A DNA stretch of 64,000 nt. Origin: Clostridia bacterium (GTDB lineage: Bacteria > Bacillota > Clostridia > Saccharofermentanales > Saccharofermentanaceae). A model generated the notes under the pieces. That model did no database searches. It saw only the letters and a program-made list of their open reading frames with translations, and was not told the DNA's origin. The stretch covers positions 124,001 through 188,000 of the forward strand of contig JAKSRG010000002.1 of NCBI GenBank assembly GCA_024403735.1. The letters are read 5' to 3'. Both the position numbers and the translations under genes were made by a program. Each line of letters opens with the position of its first letter. Within the stretch, counting starts at the first letter, position 1. This document shows positions 45,917 through 55,214 of the stretch, one piece after another.

Positions 45917-47269
45917 ATGAAGGTATGTAAATTTGGTGGTTCATCACTTGCTGATGCATTTCAGATTAAGAAAGTATGCGATATCGTTTTCGCTGATGAA
46001 GATCGTAAGGTAGTAGTAGTATCTGCTCCTGGTAAGAGAAATCGTGAAGATATTAAGGTTACTGATTTGTTGATTGCAGTAGCTAAGGCTAGAATTGCTG
46101 GCGAGTCTTTTGAGAAGGAGATTATGGCAGTAATCGAAAGATTTAAGGATATTGCTGAATCACTTAATGTTAATTCAATTCTTCCAGAGATTGAGAATAC
46201 ACTTAGAACTGTTGCAGGCGCTGATTATACTGATTCTGTTAAGTACTTAGATTCAGTTAAGGCAATGGGTGAAGATTGCTGTGCAAGATTAGTTGCTTGT
46301 TATTTGAATTCAATTGGTCACAAGGCTAAGTATTGTAATCCAAAAGAGTGTGGTCTTTACCTCAAGCACAATGAGCTTGGTAAGGCTGTTATCTTAGGTG
46401 AATCATATGATAACTTGAACAATCTTGGTAAGGGCGATGAACTTTGCATTTTCCCAGGTTTCTATGGTTATTCAAAGGAAGGCGAGATTATCACATTCTC
46501 TAGAGGTGGTTCTGATATCACAGGTTCTATCCTCGCAGCTGCTGTTGGAGCATCTGTTTATGAGAACTGGACAGACGTAGACAATGTTTATGCTGTTAAC
46601 CCAGAAATCATTAAGAACCCATTCCCAATCACTGAGATTACTTACGATGAGATGCGTGAGCTTGCTTATGCTGGTTTCTCAGTACTTCACGAGGAAGCTT
46701 TGTATCCTGTATTTGTTCGTGGTATTCCAGTTCATATCAAGAACACAAACAATCCTTCATCAAAGGGTACAAAAATTGTTAGTAAGAGAACTCACTATGA
46801 TTCACTTGTTACTGGTGTTGCTGGTGAGAAGGGCTTCGCTACAATTACAATCAATAAGTATCTTATGAATAAGGAAGTTGGTTTCCTTATGAACCTTATC
46901 AGAATTCTTGCTGAGGAAGGCATTTCTGTTGAGCATATGCCATCAGGTATTGATTCTGTTACTATCATTGTTAGAAAGAAGAATTTCCCAGTTGAGAAAG
47001 AGGAAGTTGTTGTTAACAGAATTAAGAATGAACTCAATGTTCAGAACATCACAATTGCTCGTGACCTCGCTATTGTAATGATTGTTGGTCAGGCTATGGC
47101 TAATTCAGTAGGTATCATGGCTCGTGCAGCATCTGCTCTTGGTAATGCTGGTATCAATCTTAGAATTGTTAACCAGGGTGCATCTGAGATTTCAATGATG
47201 TTCGGTGTAGATGAAGCTTATGTTTCATATGCAGTTCGAGTTCTTTATAAAGAGTTGTTTAAGATTTAA
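45917..47269 (+). CDS. lysC: Aspartate kinase
   Basis: Aspartate kinase phosphorylates aspartate at the head of the lysine, threonine and methionine pathways. The 450-residue protein opens with VCKFGGSSLAD, has FSRGGSDITGSILA and ENWTDVDNVYAVNP landmarks in the kinase domain, and two C-terminal ACT domains (about 305-450) for feedback control. Paralog type (which amino acid inhibits) cannot be decided. It follows the PP2C-like gene by 24 bases with AGGAGAG and precedes yqeG by 11. Confidence 0.94.
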   Translation: MKVCKFGGSSLADAFQIKKVCDIVFADEDRKVVVVSAPGKRNREDIKVTDLLIAVAKARIAGESFEKEIMAVIERFKDIAESLNVNSILPEIENTLRTVAGADYTDSVKYLDSVKAMGEDCCARLVACYLNSIGHKAKYCNPKECGLYLKHNELGKAVILGESYDNLNNLGKGDELCIFPGFYGYSKEGEIITFSRGGSDITGSILAAAVGASVYENWTDVDNVYAVNPEIIKNPFPITEITYDEMRELAYAGFSVLHEEALYPVFVRGIPVHIKNTNNPSSKGTKIVSKRTHYDSLVTGVAGEKGFATITINKYLMNKEVGFLMNLIRILAEEGISVEHMPSGIDSVTIIVRKKNFPVEKEEVVVNRIKNELNVQNITIARDLAIVMIVGQAMANSVGIMARAASALGNAGINLRIVNQGASEISMMFGVDEAYVSYAVRVLYKELFKI

Positions 47270-47280
47270 TTGGAGACTAT

Positions 47281-47781
47281 ATGCATAACATTTTTAAAGC
47301 AATGGTTCCTGATCAATGCTTCAAAAAGTTCGATGATATACCTTTTGAAGAATTGTATAAGCAGGGTAAGACTTGTTTGTTTCTTGATTATGATAATACA
47401 ATTGGTCCTGATAGAACTTGGGAACCTAATGATTACAGTATTGAGATAATTAAGAAACTTAAGGCAATAGGTTTTACTTTATGTTTGGTGTCAAATGCAA
47501 AGTCTGCAAGATCTGCTAATATTGCTAAAATTCTTGATATACCTTGTGTAACATCAGCTCATAAGCCTAGAACAATTGGTATTGAGAGAGCTCTTAAGCT
47601 TGTTAATGCTGATAGGACTAAGACAGTAATGATTGGCGATCAGGTTTTTACTGATGTTATGGCTGGTAATTTTGCCGATATGACTACATTCTTCATTGAG
47701 AGATATCAAAATAAAGAAGTTTGGTATGTTAAAATAAAGAGACCATTTGAGAAGATTGTCAGATTATTTGCACGCTTTTAA
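47281..47781 (+). CDS. yqeG: YqeG family HAD phosphatase
   Basis: The 166-residue protein has the HAD motif DYDNT (residues 36-40), the LVSNAKSAR motif II segment, HKPR and GDQVFTDVMAGN motif IV, so catalytic residues are all present. YqeG-type HAD IIIA phosphatases are conserved in Firmicutes; relatives are phosphatidylglycerophosphatases in plants and yeast, but the bacterial substrate is not settled. It follows lysC by 11 bases. Confidence 0.88.
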   Translation: MHNIFKAMVPDQCFKKFDDIPFEELYKQGKTCLFLDYDNTIGPDRTWEPNDYSIEIIKKLKAIGFTLCLVSNAKSARSANIAKILDIPCVTSAHKPRTIGIERALKLVNADRTKTVMIGDQVFTDVMAGNFADMTTFFIERYQNKEVWYVKIKRPFEKIVRLFARF

Positions 47782-47788
47782 AAAATAC

Positions 47789-47817
47789 TTGAAGAAATTT
47801 TCAAGTTCAATTAAAAT
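47789..47817 (+). promoter_or_regulatory. Promoter of efp
   Basis: TTGAAG at 47789-47794 and TAAAAT at 47812-47817 with a 17-base spacer. A perfect palindrome ATGCGTAAACGCAT at 47833-47846 lies just past the expected start and may be an operator or leader hairpin. Confidence 0.65.
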
Positions 47818-47864
47818 ATCATAATGGAAATAATGCGTAAACGCATATTGTAAAGGAGTTTTTT

Positions 47865-48425
47865 ATGAGTATTTCAGCAGGTGATTTTAGAAACCAGATG
47901 TGCTTTGAGATGGATGGCCAGGTTTTCCAGGTTGTTGAATTCCAGCACGTTAAGCCAGGTAAGGGTTCAGCTTTCGTTAGAACAAAGTATAAGAACGTTA
48001 AGACTGGTTCAGTAGTTGAAAGAAGCTTTAACCCTAACGAGAAGTTTGAAGAGGCTCGTCTTGATAGAAAGGATATGCAGTATCTTTACAATGACGGTGA
48101 GCTTTATTACTTCATGGATCAGGAGACATTCGAGCAGGATCCTATCTCTGGTTCTGTAATTGGCGATAACATTAAGTTCCTTAAGGAAGAAATGATCTGT
48201 AAGATCCTTTCATATAAGGGTGAAGTATTCTCAGTTGAGCTTCCAATCAACGTTACACTTGAGATTACAGAGTGTGAGCCAGCTGTTAAGGGTGATACAA
48301 ACAACAACGCTTCTAAGTATGCTACACTTGAGACAGGTGCTGTTGTTAAGGTTCCTCTCTTTATCGAGCAGGGTGAGAAGATCATCATCGATACAAGAAC
48401 TGGTGACTATCAGTCACGTGCATAA
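47865..48425 (+). CDS. efp: Elongation factor P
   Basis: EF-P relieves ribosome stalling at poly-proline. The 186-residue protein has the three beta-barrel domains with [15 protein letters not shown] near residue 27, where Lys33 in the PGKG loop is the tip residue, and the C-terminal [22 protein letters not shown] ending. No modification gene (epmA, yeiP-like or ymfI) lies next to it. It has its own promoter and a good AAGGAG site. Confidence 0.96.
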   Translation: MSISAGDFRNQMCFEMDGQVFQVVEFQHVKPGKGSAFVRTKYKNVKTGSVVERSFNPNEKFEEARLDRKDMQYLYNDGELYYFMDQETFEQDPISGSVIGDNIKFLKEEMICKILSYKGEVFSVELPINVTLEITECEPAVKGDTNNNASKYATLETGAVVKVPLFIEQGEKIIIDTRTGDYQSRA

Positions 48426-48462
48426 TTTATATTGATTAATAATCTATTTTGAAGGTGAGTGT

Positions 48463-48855
48463 ATGGGGGAGAATGCTAGTCTTGAAACTATAAAAGGCGA
48501 TCGTTCGATGTCACAAGGTTTTGTGGCCCAATACGCTGCAGAGGCTGCATTACAGATTGATGGTGTAGCTTCTCTTGCTCCTTCTGTAATTGTTAATTTG
48601 AAAGAAATAGCAGGAGTAGTACATGAGGGCAAGGGCGTAAAAGTTGTTTTCTATGAAAATGACGACGGTCTTGTTTCAATAACTGTCTATCCTGTTGTTT
48701 ATTATGGTAAGATTATTCCAGAAGTTGCTTGGTCAATTCAGGAAAGAGTAAAAGCTGACGTTGAACGTTTTACAGGACTTGTTGTTGAGTCTGTTGATGT
48801 ACATGTTTGTGGTGTTGTTCTTGACGATGCTGCGTCAGATTCTGAGGAGGTATAA
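48463..48855 (+). CDS. Asp23/Gls24 family envelope stress protein
   Basis: The 130-residue protein matches Asp23/Gls24: ISQGFVAQYAAEAALQIDGV-type helix near residue 15 (landmark AAEAALQIDGV), VKVVFYEND, SITVYPVVYYG, and the C-terminal VDVHVCGV. Asp23 proteins sit under the membrane through AmaP and respond to cell-wall and alkaline stress. It is the first of a three-gene set with AmaP (48858) and DUF2273 (49411), and starts with a GAAGGTGAG site. Confidence 0.9.
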   Translation: MGENASLETIKGDRSMSQGFVAQYAAEAALQIDGVASLAPSVIVNLKEIAGVVHEGKGVKVVFYENDDGLVSITVYPVVYYGKIIPEVAWSIQERVKADVERFTGLVVESVDVHVCGVVLDDAASDSEEV

Positions 48856-48857
48856 AG

Positions 48858-49409
48858 ATGAATCCTTTGATTCGTTTCTTGATGTTTGTTAATTCATTGA
48901 TACTTGCTTTGATTTCAGTTTTGCTCTTGTATGCTTTAATTGATGATGGCATTTTTGCTGATTTGTTATCTCCACTCTCAACAATCGTTACAAATAAGAC
49001 TACTAAATATGTATACTTTGCAGTTTTGATTTTGATTATTTGTTCATGTACATATTTGATTGTTAAATCTATTTTGTCTACTAGACTTAGTAATACAAGA
49101 GTTAGATTGACTGAGATTGGTTCTGTTGATATTGATGGTGCTGCTATTGAGAGTATTGCATTAAACTCTGCTAAGACAGCTCAGGTTGGTATCAAGTCTG
49201 CAAAAGTACGTGTATCATCGGGTAAAAATAATTCAATTCGTGTTCTTATTAATTCTGTTCTTTACTCTAATGTTGAAATTCCAGCATCAATGGTAAAGGT
49301 TCAGGAGAAAGTTAAGAAAGATATTGAACGTTATACTGGTATTACAGTAGAAACTGTAACTGTTAAGGTTGCTAAGGTTGAGCCAGTAGTTGCTAAGGTT
49401 GATAAGTAA
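48858..49409 (+). CDS. amaP: AmaP, membrane anchor for Asp23
   Basis: The 183-residue protein has two membrane helices (about residues 6-28 and 49-71) followed by an Asp23-like soluble domain. AmaP recruits Asp23 to the membrane in Staphylococcus; the gene order asp23-amaP-DUF2273 is conserved. It begins two bases after the Asp23-like gene, with GGAGG, and its stop precedes the DUF2273 ATG by one base. Confidence 0.87.
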   Translation: MNPLIRFLMFVNSLILALISVLLLYALIDDGIFADLLSPLSTIVTNKTTKYVYFAVLILIICSCTYLIVKSILSTRLSNTRVRLTEIGSVDIDGAAIESIALNSAKTAQVGIKSAKVRVSSGKNNSIRVLINSVLYSNVEIPASMVKVQEKVKKDIERYTGITVETVTVKVAKVEPVVAKVDK

Positions 49410-49410
49410 T

Positions 49411-49647
49411 ATGGATCAGATTTTTTCCAAGTTTATTGAGCAGATAAGTAATTCTAAGCCGGGCATAATATGCGGATGCATATTTTTTGTTATCGGCTTA
49501 TTGTTATGCATATTTGGTTTTTGGAAAACATTATTTATTTGTATTTTTACAGTGGTTGGATTCTTAATTGGTGCCGTATTGTTCGGTGAACACGGTAAAC
49601 TTAAGAAAATTCTTGACAGAATTCTTCCACCAGGGAGGTTTAGATGA
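49411..49647 (+). CDS. DUF2273 small membrane protein
   Basis: This 78-residue protein has two close membrane helices (about residues 19-38 and 43-62) and a basic C-terminus. It matches DUF2273, found between amaP and nusB in many Firmicutes, role unknown. I chose the ATG at 49411; an earlier start at 49390 would overlap amaP. Its stop overlaps the nusB start by four bases (ATGA). Confidence 0.85.
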   Translation: MDQIFSKFIEQISNSKPGIICGCIFFVIGLLLCIFGFWKTLFICIFTVVGFLIGAVLFGEHGKLKKILDRILPPGRFR

Positions 49648-50045
49648 GCAGAATCGAAACAAGAGAGCATGCTGTGATTTTTATTTACCAGGCTACTTTT
49701 AAGGAGAATGCTGGTACAGATGAGCATTATAGCAACTATGTTGCACTTAATGATTCTATTGAAGAGGATATTGCTTACTTTGATACTTTAACTCATGGTG
49801 TATTGAATTCAAAGAAGGAGCTTGATGAGACTATTTCTAAGTTCCTTAAGAAATGGACTGTTAACCGTCTTCCAAAAATTGATTTAGCTATCTTGGAAGT
49901 TGCTGTATATGAGATTCTTAATTGTTCTGATATACCTACTAGCGTTTCTATTAACGAAGCAGTTAAGTTAGCTAAGAAGTTTGGTACAGATGATTCTTCT
50001 ACATATATTAATGGAGTTTTGTCATCATTTGAAAAGAGTCTCTAA
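49644..50045 (+). CDS. nusB: Transcription antitermination protein NusB
   Basis: NusB helps antitermination of rRNA operons with NusE. The 133-residue all-helical protein has RETREHAVIFIYQ at the start and a late LDLAILEVAVYEI, NEAVKLAKKFG, STYINGVLSS in the usual order. It overlaps DUF2273 by four bases and its stop shares a base with the xseA start, so it is translationally tied to both. Confidence 0.94.
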   Translation: MSRIETREHAVIFIYQATFKENAGTDEHYSNYVALNDSIEEDIAYFDTLTHGVLNSKKELDETISKFLKKWTVNRLPKIDLAILEVAVYEILNCSDIPTSVSINEAVKLAKKFGTDDSSTYINGVLSSFEKSL

Positions 50046-51262
50046 TGTTTAGTTTTGCTAGTATTACTGATTTAATAAATTATATTCAGGCAGTATGCGA
50101 TAGAGATAACTGCCTTCATGATATGTCTGTTACGGGTGAAATTTCTGGTTTTAAGAAGTACCCGAGCGGACATTGTTATTTTTCGCTAAAAGATAGTGAA
50201 AGTACAATTAGTTGTGTTATGTTCGGCTTTTATGCTAGTAATCTTGATTTCCAACCTGCTGATGGACTCAAGGTTGTAGTTAGATGCAAAGCCGGTATAT
50301 ATGGATCAAGTGGTAAGTTCCAGTTGTACTGTAGTAGCATGACTCAGTTAGGTAAAGGTGATTTAAGAGAACAGTATAAGAAGCTTTACGCTAAACTAGA
50401 TTCTGAAGGCTTGTTTAGTCCTGATTATAAGAAGCAAATTCCAATTCTTCCAAAGAAAATTGGTGTGATTACTTCAATTGCTGGAGCTGTAATTCATGAT
50501 ATTATTACAACTCTTAATTCAAGAAATCCTTACTATGATTTAGTTATTTATCCGTCTTCTGTCCAAGGTCAGACTGCGCCAGCAGAGATAATAGCTGGAA
50601 TTGATTTTTTTGAGAATTCCTCCGATATCAACATTGATGTTTTGATTATTGCTCGTGGTGGTGGATCTTATGAAGATTTGTACTGTTTTAATGATGAAGC
50701 ATTAGCAAGAAGGATTTTTGCTTGTCGTATCCCTGTAATTTCAGCTGTTGGTCATGAAACAGATTTTACTATCTGCGATTATGTATCTGATTTGCGAGTT
50801 CCTACTCCAACTGCTGCGGCAGAGGTTGTTCTTCCAAGGTTTGATAATCTTCAGTACACAATTGCTTCTCTGAGAAATGAATTAGATAATTCTGTTTATA
50901 ATTATGTTTCTTCTCAGAAGAATAGATTATTTGCTCTTAAGAATCACAAAGCTTTATCTGGACCTGAGTATCGAGTTAAATTAGAGTTTAGTAAGCTTGA
51001 TGGATTAATGAAGAATTTGGTTTATCTTATGAATACTAAGATTAATTCAGAACAGCAAGTTTTAGATTCGATAATGACCAAACTTGATTTGACTAGTCCA
51101 CTAAATGTTATTAGACGAGGTTATTCAATAACATATGACAGTGAGGGAAATATTGTTTCTAGTGGTAAAGATATAAAAGTTAATGATAAAGTTGTAATTC
51201 AATTGAATGATTCGAAAATTACCGCTACTGTTAATGATGTAAGTATTAAAGGAGAAGAATAA
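50045..51262 (+). CDS. xseA: Exodeoxyribonuclease VII large subunit
   Basis: Exonuclease VII degrades single-stranded DNA from both ends. The 405-residue large subunit has an N-terminal OB fold (VTGEISGFK, SGHCYFSLKD), the catalytic core with IGVITSIAGAVIHD, ARGGGSYEDLYCFND and SAVGHETDFTICDYVSDLRVPTPTAAAE, then a C-terminal coiled coil. It overlaps nusB by one base and xseB by one base. Confidence 0.96.
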   Translation: MFSFASITDLINYIQAVCDRDNCLHDMSVTGEISGFKKYPSGHCYFSLKDSESTISCVMFGFYASNLDFQPADGLKVVVRCKAGIYGSSGKFQLYCSSMTQLGKGDLREQYKKLYAKLDSEGLFSPDYKKQIPILPKKIGVITSIAGAVIHDIITTLNSRNPYYDLVIYPSSVQGQTAPAEIIAGIDFFENSSDINIDVLIIARGGGSYEDLYCFNDEALARRIFACRIPVISAVGHETDFTICDYVSDLRVPTPTAAAEVVLPRFDNLQYTIASLRNELDNSVYNYVSSQKNRLFALKNHKALSGPEYRVKLEFSKLDGLMKNLVYLMNTKINSEQQVLDSIMTKLDLTSPLNVIRRGYSITYDSEGNIVSSGKDIKVNDKVVIQLNDSKITATVNDVSIKGEE

Positions 51263-51495
51263 TGGCTGATAAAGATTTTAATTATGAAGAAGCTGTTGCT
51301 GAACTTGAAAACATAGTTGCAAAGTTGTCTGAAGGCAATATTTCTTTGGATGAATCTTTGGCTCTTTATACAAGAGGTGTTGAACTCTCTGATCTTTGCC
51401 AGAAGAGATTGATTGAAGTTGTTCAGAAAATTTCTAAGGTTAACAAAGATGGTAGTACTACTATCGTAACTGATAATGGTGAGGATAATGATTGA
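51262..51495 (+). CDS. xseB: Exodeoxyribonuclease VII small subunit
   Basis: The 77-residue helical protein has the XseB pattern FNYEEAVAELENIVAKLSEG and LALYTRGVELSDLCQ landmarks. It joins XseA in Exo VII. It overlaps xseA by one base (taATGg) and ends in TGA sharing a base with the next ATG. Confidence 0.95.
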   Translation: MADKDFNYEEAVAELENIVAKLSEGNISLDESLALYTRGVELSDLCQKRLIEVVQKISKVNKDGSTTIVTDNGEDND

Positions 51496-52388
51496 TGAGA
51501 ACAGTTAATCAGATTATTGAAGAAGTACAGAATTGGTTTAATCCTTCTTTGGAGACTGTTTTCGATAAGGAAGATGCTGATTTAACTACTGCTAAGGCTG
51601 CTATGTATAGTCTATTATCTGGTGGCAAAAGATTAAGACCTTGCTTTATGTACGTTGTTGCCAAAGCTATTGGAGCTGACATGAATGATGTTTTGGTGTT
51701 TGCTAGAAGCTTGGAGATGATACATACATATTCATTAATCCATGATGATTTGCCATGCTTGGATAATGACGATTTAAGAAGAGGTAAGCCTACTTGTCAT
51801 AAGATGTTTGGTGATGATTTTGCTACACTTGCTGGTGATTGTTTGCTAAATAGAGCTGGCGAGTTCTTGTTCGAGATTGTAGTGAATAAGCCTGAGTATT
51901 CTTATGCGGCTTTTAATATGTTTAGATGTTCTGGTATTCGTGGAATGATTGGTGGTCAGGATATTGATGTTAGTTCAACGAATAAGCAGATTTCAGCTGA
52001 ACTTCTTAAGGAACTCCATGAGCGTAAGACAGGAGCTTTGTTAGAAGCAGCTATATGTACTCCTGTATACTTGAAAGAAGGAAAAACTAATTCTGAATTG
52101 TTTGTTGCATTGAAGAGTTTGGCTTCTAATGTTGGATTAGCTTTTCAGATTAAAGATGATCTTTTGGATGTGTTTTCCACTTCAAGTGTGTTAGGTAAAA
52201 CTGTAGGAAAAGACTCTAGAGACAATAAATCCACATATGTGACTCTTTTTGGTGTTGAAAAAGCGCAAGAGATGATGAACAATGTGATAGATGAAGCTAA
52301 TAATAATCTTAATAAAATCGAAGCTTTGGGTTATGATGTTGATGATTTAAAGGTTATTGTTGACTATGTTGTAAGTAGAGACAGGTAA
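51495..52388 (+). CDS. ispA: Farnesyl/geranyl diphosphate synthase
   Basis: The 297-residue prenyltransferase has both aspartate-rich motifs: HDDLPCLDNDD (first) and KDDLLDV (second), plus SGGKRLRPC near residue 40. It condenses isopentenyl with allylic diphosphates; product length cannot be read here but the xseB-ispA-dxs order is typical of farnesyl diphosphate synthase. The ATG at 51495 overlaps the xseB stop by one base. dxs follows after 7 bases. Confidence 0.93.
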   Translation: MRTVNQIIEEVQNWFNPSLETVFDKEDADLTTAKAAMYSLLSGGKRLRPCFMYVVAKAIGADMNDVLVFARSLEMIHTYSLIHDDLPCLDNDDLRRGKPTCHKMFGDDFATLAGDCLLNRAGEFLFEIVVNKPEYSYAAFNMFRCSGIRGMIGGQDIDVSSTNKQISAELLKELHERKTGALLEAAICTPVYLKEGKTNSELFVALKSLASNVGLAFQIKDDLLDVFSTSSVLGKTVGKDSRDNKSTYVTLFGVEKAQEMMNNVIDEANNNLNKIEALGYDVDDLKVIVDYVVSRDR

Positions 52389-52395
52389 ATATATT

Positions 52396-54270
52396 TTGGA
52401 ATATAAGATACTTAATAGTGATATACATAATGCTGATTTATCTAAATTATCAGATGATGAGAGATTGATCTTGTGCGATGAACTTCGTAACAAGATTCTT
52501 GATGTTGTGTCAAAAAATGGTGGACATCTTGCCTCAAATCTTGGTGTAGTTGAACTCACTGTAGCTTTATTAAGTGTCTTTGATTATAAGAAGGACCAGT
52601 TAGTATTTGATGTAGGACATCAGGCATATGCTTATAAGCTTCTTACTGGTCGATATGATAGATTTGATACCCTAAGAACTAAAGATGGTATTTCTGGATT
52701 CCCACGTATAGCAGAGAGTGAATATGATCATTTTGATACTGGTCATAGTGCTACTGCTATTTCTGCTGCTCTTGGATATGCTAGAGCTAATAAGATTGAT
52801 CAGTCTGATAAAACAGTTATTGCAATTATTGGTGATGGTGCAATGACTGGTGGTCCTGCATATGAGGCTATGAATGATCTTGCTCATTCCAAGGAGAAAA
52901 TGATCGTTATTCTTAATGACAATGAGATGAGTATCAATAAGAATGTTGGTGGATTATCTAATCATATGTCTAAGATTAGAATGTCTAGTAAATATCTTGA
53001 TGCTAAGCATAATACTGAGAATTTCTTGACTAAGAAAATGCCTACTTTCGGTAAGCCAATTATTACATTTATGCTTGCTATCAAGGACTTCTTTAGATTT
53101 GTTCTTTATCGTAAGAAGCCTACTATTTTTGAGAATATAGGTCTTGTTTACTATGGCCCAATTGACGGTCATGATGTAAAACAAATGATTGAAACTCTTA
53201 ATGCAGTAAAAAAAGTAAACGCTCCTGTTCTTTTACATGTATGTACTAAGAAGGGTATGGGCTATAGATATGCTGAATCTAATCCTTCTGATTATCACGG
53301 TGTATCTCCTTTTGATTTGAGTACTGGTGTTGCTAAGAAATCACCAGATGTCATCAAGTCTTTTACTGATTATTTCTCTAAGAAAATTGTTGAGATTGGT
53401 TCAGCAAATAAAGATGTAGTTGCTATTTGTGCTGCAATGTCTTCTGGTACTGGTCTTGATGATTTTGCCAAGAAGTTTGAAGATAGATTTTTCGATTGTG
53501 GTATTGCTGAAGAACATTGTGTAACATTAGCTGGTGGTATGGCTTTAGCAGGCAAAGTTCCAGTAGTTGCTATTTATTCAACGTTTTTGCAGAGAGCATA
53601 TGATCAGATTCTTGAAGACGTATGTTTTATGAATAATCATGTTGTGTTCTGTCTTGATAGAGCTGGTTTTGTTGGTGCAGATGGTCATACACATAATGGA
53701 CTATTTGATATTTCATATATGTTAGCTATGCCTCAGCTTACTTGTTTTGTTCCTACTGATTATGAAGATTTTGGTTTGTGCCTTGATTATTCAGTTAATA
53801 CGCTTAAGGGGCCTGCTTCTATCAGATATTCAAAGTCTTCTGAGTATAGAATGGAAATTGATCATGATATTCATAAGCCTCGTATGATCAGTGATATTGG
53901 TAGTGATTATGCGATTATTACTTGCGGAACTATTCAGAGAGAAGTAGATAAGGTTGTTCAGAATTTATCTAATAAAGGACTGAAGGGTAAATGCATAAAC
54001 ATTTGCCAGATTAAGCCTTGTCCTACGGATGAAGTGCTCGATTTGATTAAGGATTGTAAGATTGTTTTCACTGTTGAGGAAGGTATTCTCCATGGTGGTT
54101 TTGGTTCTATGATTAGAAATGAATTAATTGATAAGAAGTTCTATTCTCCAATTCATACATTTGGAATTAAGGATTCAAATGTTCACTGCGGAACAATTGA
54201 TGAACAACTTAAGGCTACAGGGCTTGATGCTGATGCATTAACTACATCATTCCTTAATTTAATAAATTGA
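52396..54270 (+). CDS. dxs: 1-deoxy-D-xylulose-5-phosphate synthase
   Basis: Dxs condenses pyruvate and glyceraldehyde-3-phosphate to start the methylerythritol isoprenoid pathway. The 624-residue thiamine-diphosphate enzyme has NGGHLASNLGVVELT, IGDGAMTGGPAYEA (ThDP-binding GDG), AEEHCVTLAGGMA with the catalytic Glu, and DRAGFVGADGHTHNG. A TTG start at 52396, seven bases after ispA, gives the usual N-terminus; the ribosome site is weak. It supplies precursor for the ispA product. Confidence 0.95.
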   Translation: MEYKILNSDIHNADLSKLSDDERLILCDELRNKILDVVSKNGGHLASNLGVVELTVALLSVFDYKKDQLVFDVGHQAYAYKLLTGRYDRFDTLRTKDGISGFPRIAESEYDHFDTGHSATAISAALGYARANKIDQSDKTVIAIIGDGAMTGGPAYEAMNDLAHSKEKMIVILNDNEMSINKNVGGLSNHMSKIRMSSKYLDAKHNTENFLTKKMPTFGKPIITFMLAIKDFFRFVLYRKKPTIFENIGLVYYGPIDGHDVKQMIETLNAVKKVNAPVLLHVCTKKGMGYRYAESNPSDYHGVSPFDLSTGVAKKSPDVIKSFTDYFSKKIVEIGSANKDVVAICAAMSSGTGLDDFAKKFEDRFFDCGIAEEHCVTLAGGMALAGKVPVVAIYSTFLQRAYDQILEDVCFMNNHVVFCLDRAGFVGADGHTHNGLFDISYMLAMPQLTCFVPTDYEDFGLCLDYSVNTLKGPASIRYSKSSEYRMEIDHDIHKPRMISDIGSDYAIITCGTIQREVDKVVQNLSNKGLKGKCINICQIKPCPTDEVLDLIKDCKIVFTVEEGILHGGFGSMIRNELIDKKFYSPIHTFGIKDSNVHCGTIDEQLKATGLDADALTTSFLNLIN

Positions 54271-54283
54271 TACTCTAATCTAT

Positions 54284-54326
54284 ATGAAAACTCGACAAAA
54301 AATGTTTTAATATATCTAGTTTTCAT
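54284..54326. repeat. Inverted repeat in dxs-nadK gap
   Basis: ATGAAAACT at 54284-54292 and its exact complement at 54318-54326 enclose 25 bases. It lies just before the nadK ribosome site. It could form a leader hairpin; no T run follows. Confidence 0.4.
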
Positions 54327-54338
54327 TAAGGAGTTAGT

Positions 54339-55214
54339 ATGCGCTTAGGAATACATTCTAATAATACAAGAGATAAAGATTATTCAATCGCTAATCTTTG
54401 TGCTGAACTTATTATTAAGCACAATGCAACGCCTGTTTTTGATCCATGTTTGGAAGCTAATGAATTGATTGTTAGAAGAGATGGTGTTGTTTTCGATGAA
54501 TTCACAACTTGTGATTTGATTATTTCTATTGGAGGCGACGGAACTCTATTGACAGTTGTATCCAAATATAGACACTGTCAGGTACCTTTTGTTGGAATTA
54601 ACAAAGGTAGTATCGGCTTCTTAACTGATATTGAGATTGATAGATTAGAAGAGTCTATTATTAAGCTAGTTAATGGTGATTATAAGATTTGTGAGCGTCT
54701 TCAGCTTTCATGTAAGGTCATTGATGTTGATGGTAATACAAAGGAAGAGTACCTTTGTTTGAATGATTGTGTCGTTACAAGAGGCGTTCATCTTAATATT
54801 ATTAAGGTTCAGTTGTGGATTGATGATCAGTATGTAGAGAATTTCTACGGTGATGGTATCGTTATTTCTACTCCAACAGGTTCAACTGCTTATTCTCTTG
54901 CTGCTGGTGGTCCTATTCTTATGCCACATATGAAGAATATGCTAGTAACTCCGCTTAACCCACATACACTTCAGAATACGAAGTATTGCCTAAGTGAGAA
55001 TAGTGTTATCGAGATTAGATTTGAAAAATTCGAGCACGCTCCTATAATTTCTCCTGATGGTAGAGAAGGTGTTGATATTGCGCAGAATGACAGAATTGTT
55101 ATTACTGGTTGTGAAGTACCAATTAAGACAATTGATATGGGTTATTCTGGTTTCTTTGAGACTGTAAGAAGTAAGATTTCTGCAAGAGGTAGTTTCTATG
55201 AGCACAAAAAATGA
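54339..55214 (+). CDS. nadK: NAD kinase
   Basis: NAD kinase makes NADP from NAD and ATP or polyphosphate. The 291-residue protein has the SIGGDGTLLTVV motif, FVGINKGSIGFLTD, LNDCVVTRG, and STPTGSTAYSLAAGGPIL. Length is normal. It begins with AAGGAG and overlaps argR by 17 bases at its end, an ordering common in Firmicutes. Confidence 0.96.
   Translation: MRLGIHSNNTRDKDYSIANLCAELIIKHNATPVFDPCLEANELIVRRDGVVFDEFTTCDLIISIGGDGTLLTVVSKYRHCQVPFVGINKGSIGFLTDIEIDRLEESIIKLVNGDYKICERLQLSCKVIDVDGNTKEEYLCLNDCVVTRGVHLNIIKVQLWIDDQYVENFYGDGIVISTPTGSTAYSLAAGGPILMPHMKNMLVTPLNPHTLQNTKYCLSENSVIEIRFEKFEHAPIISPDGREGVDIAQNDRIVITGCEVPIKTIDMGYSGFFETVRSKISARGSFYEHKK

Noticed and set aside
47787..47806. Terminator after yqeG
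   Set aside because: A 7-bp stem is possible, but there is no T run and the same bases form part of a good efp promoter.
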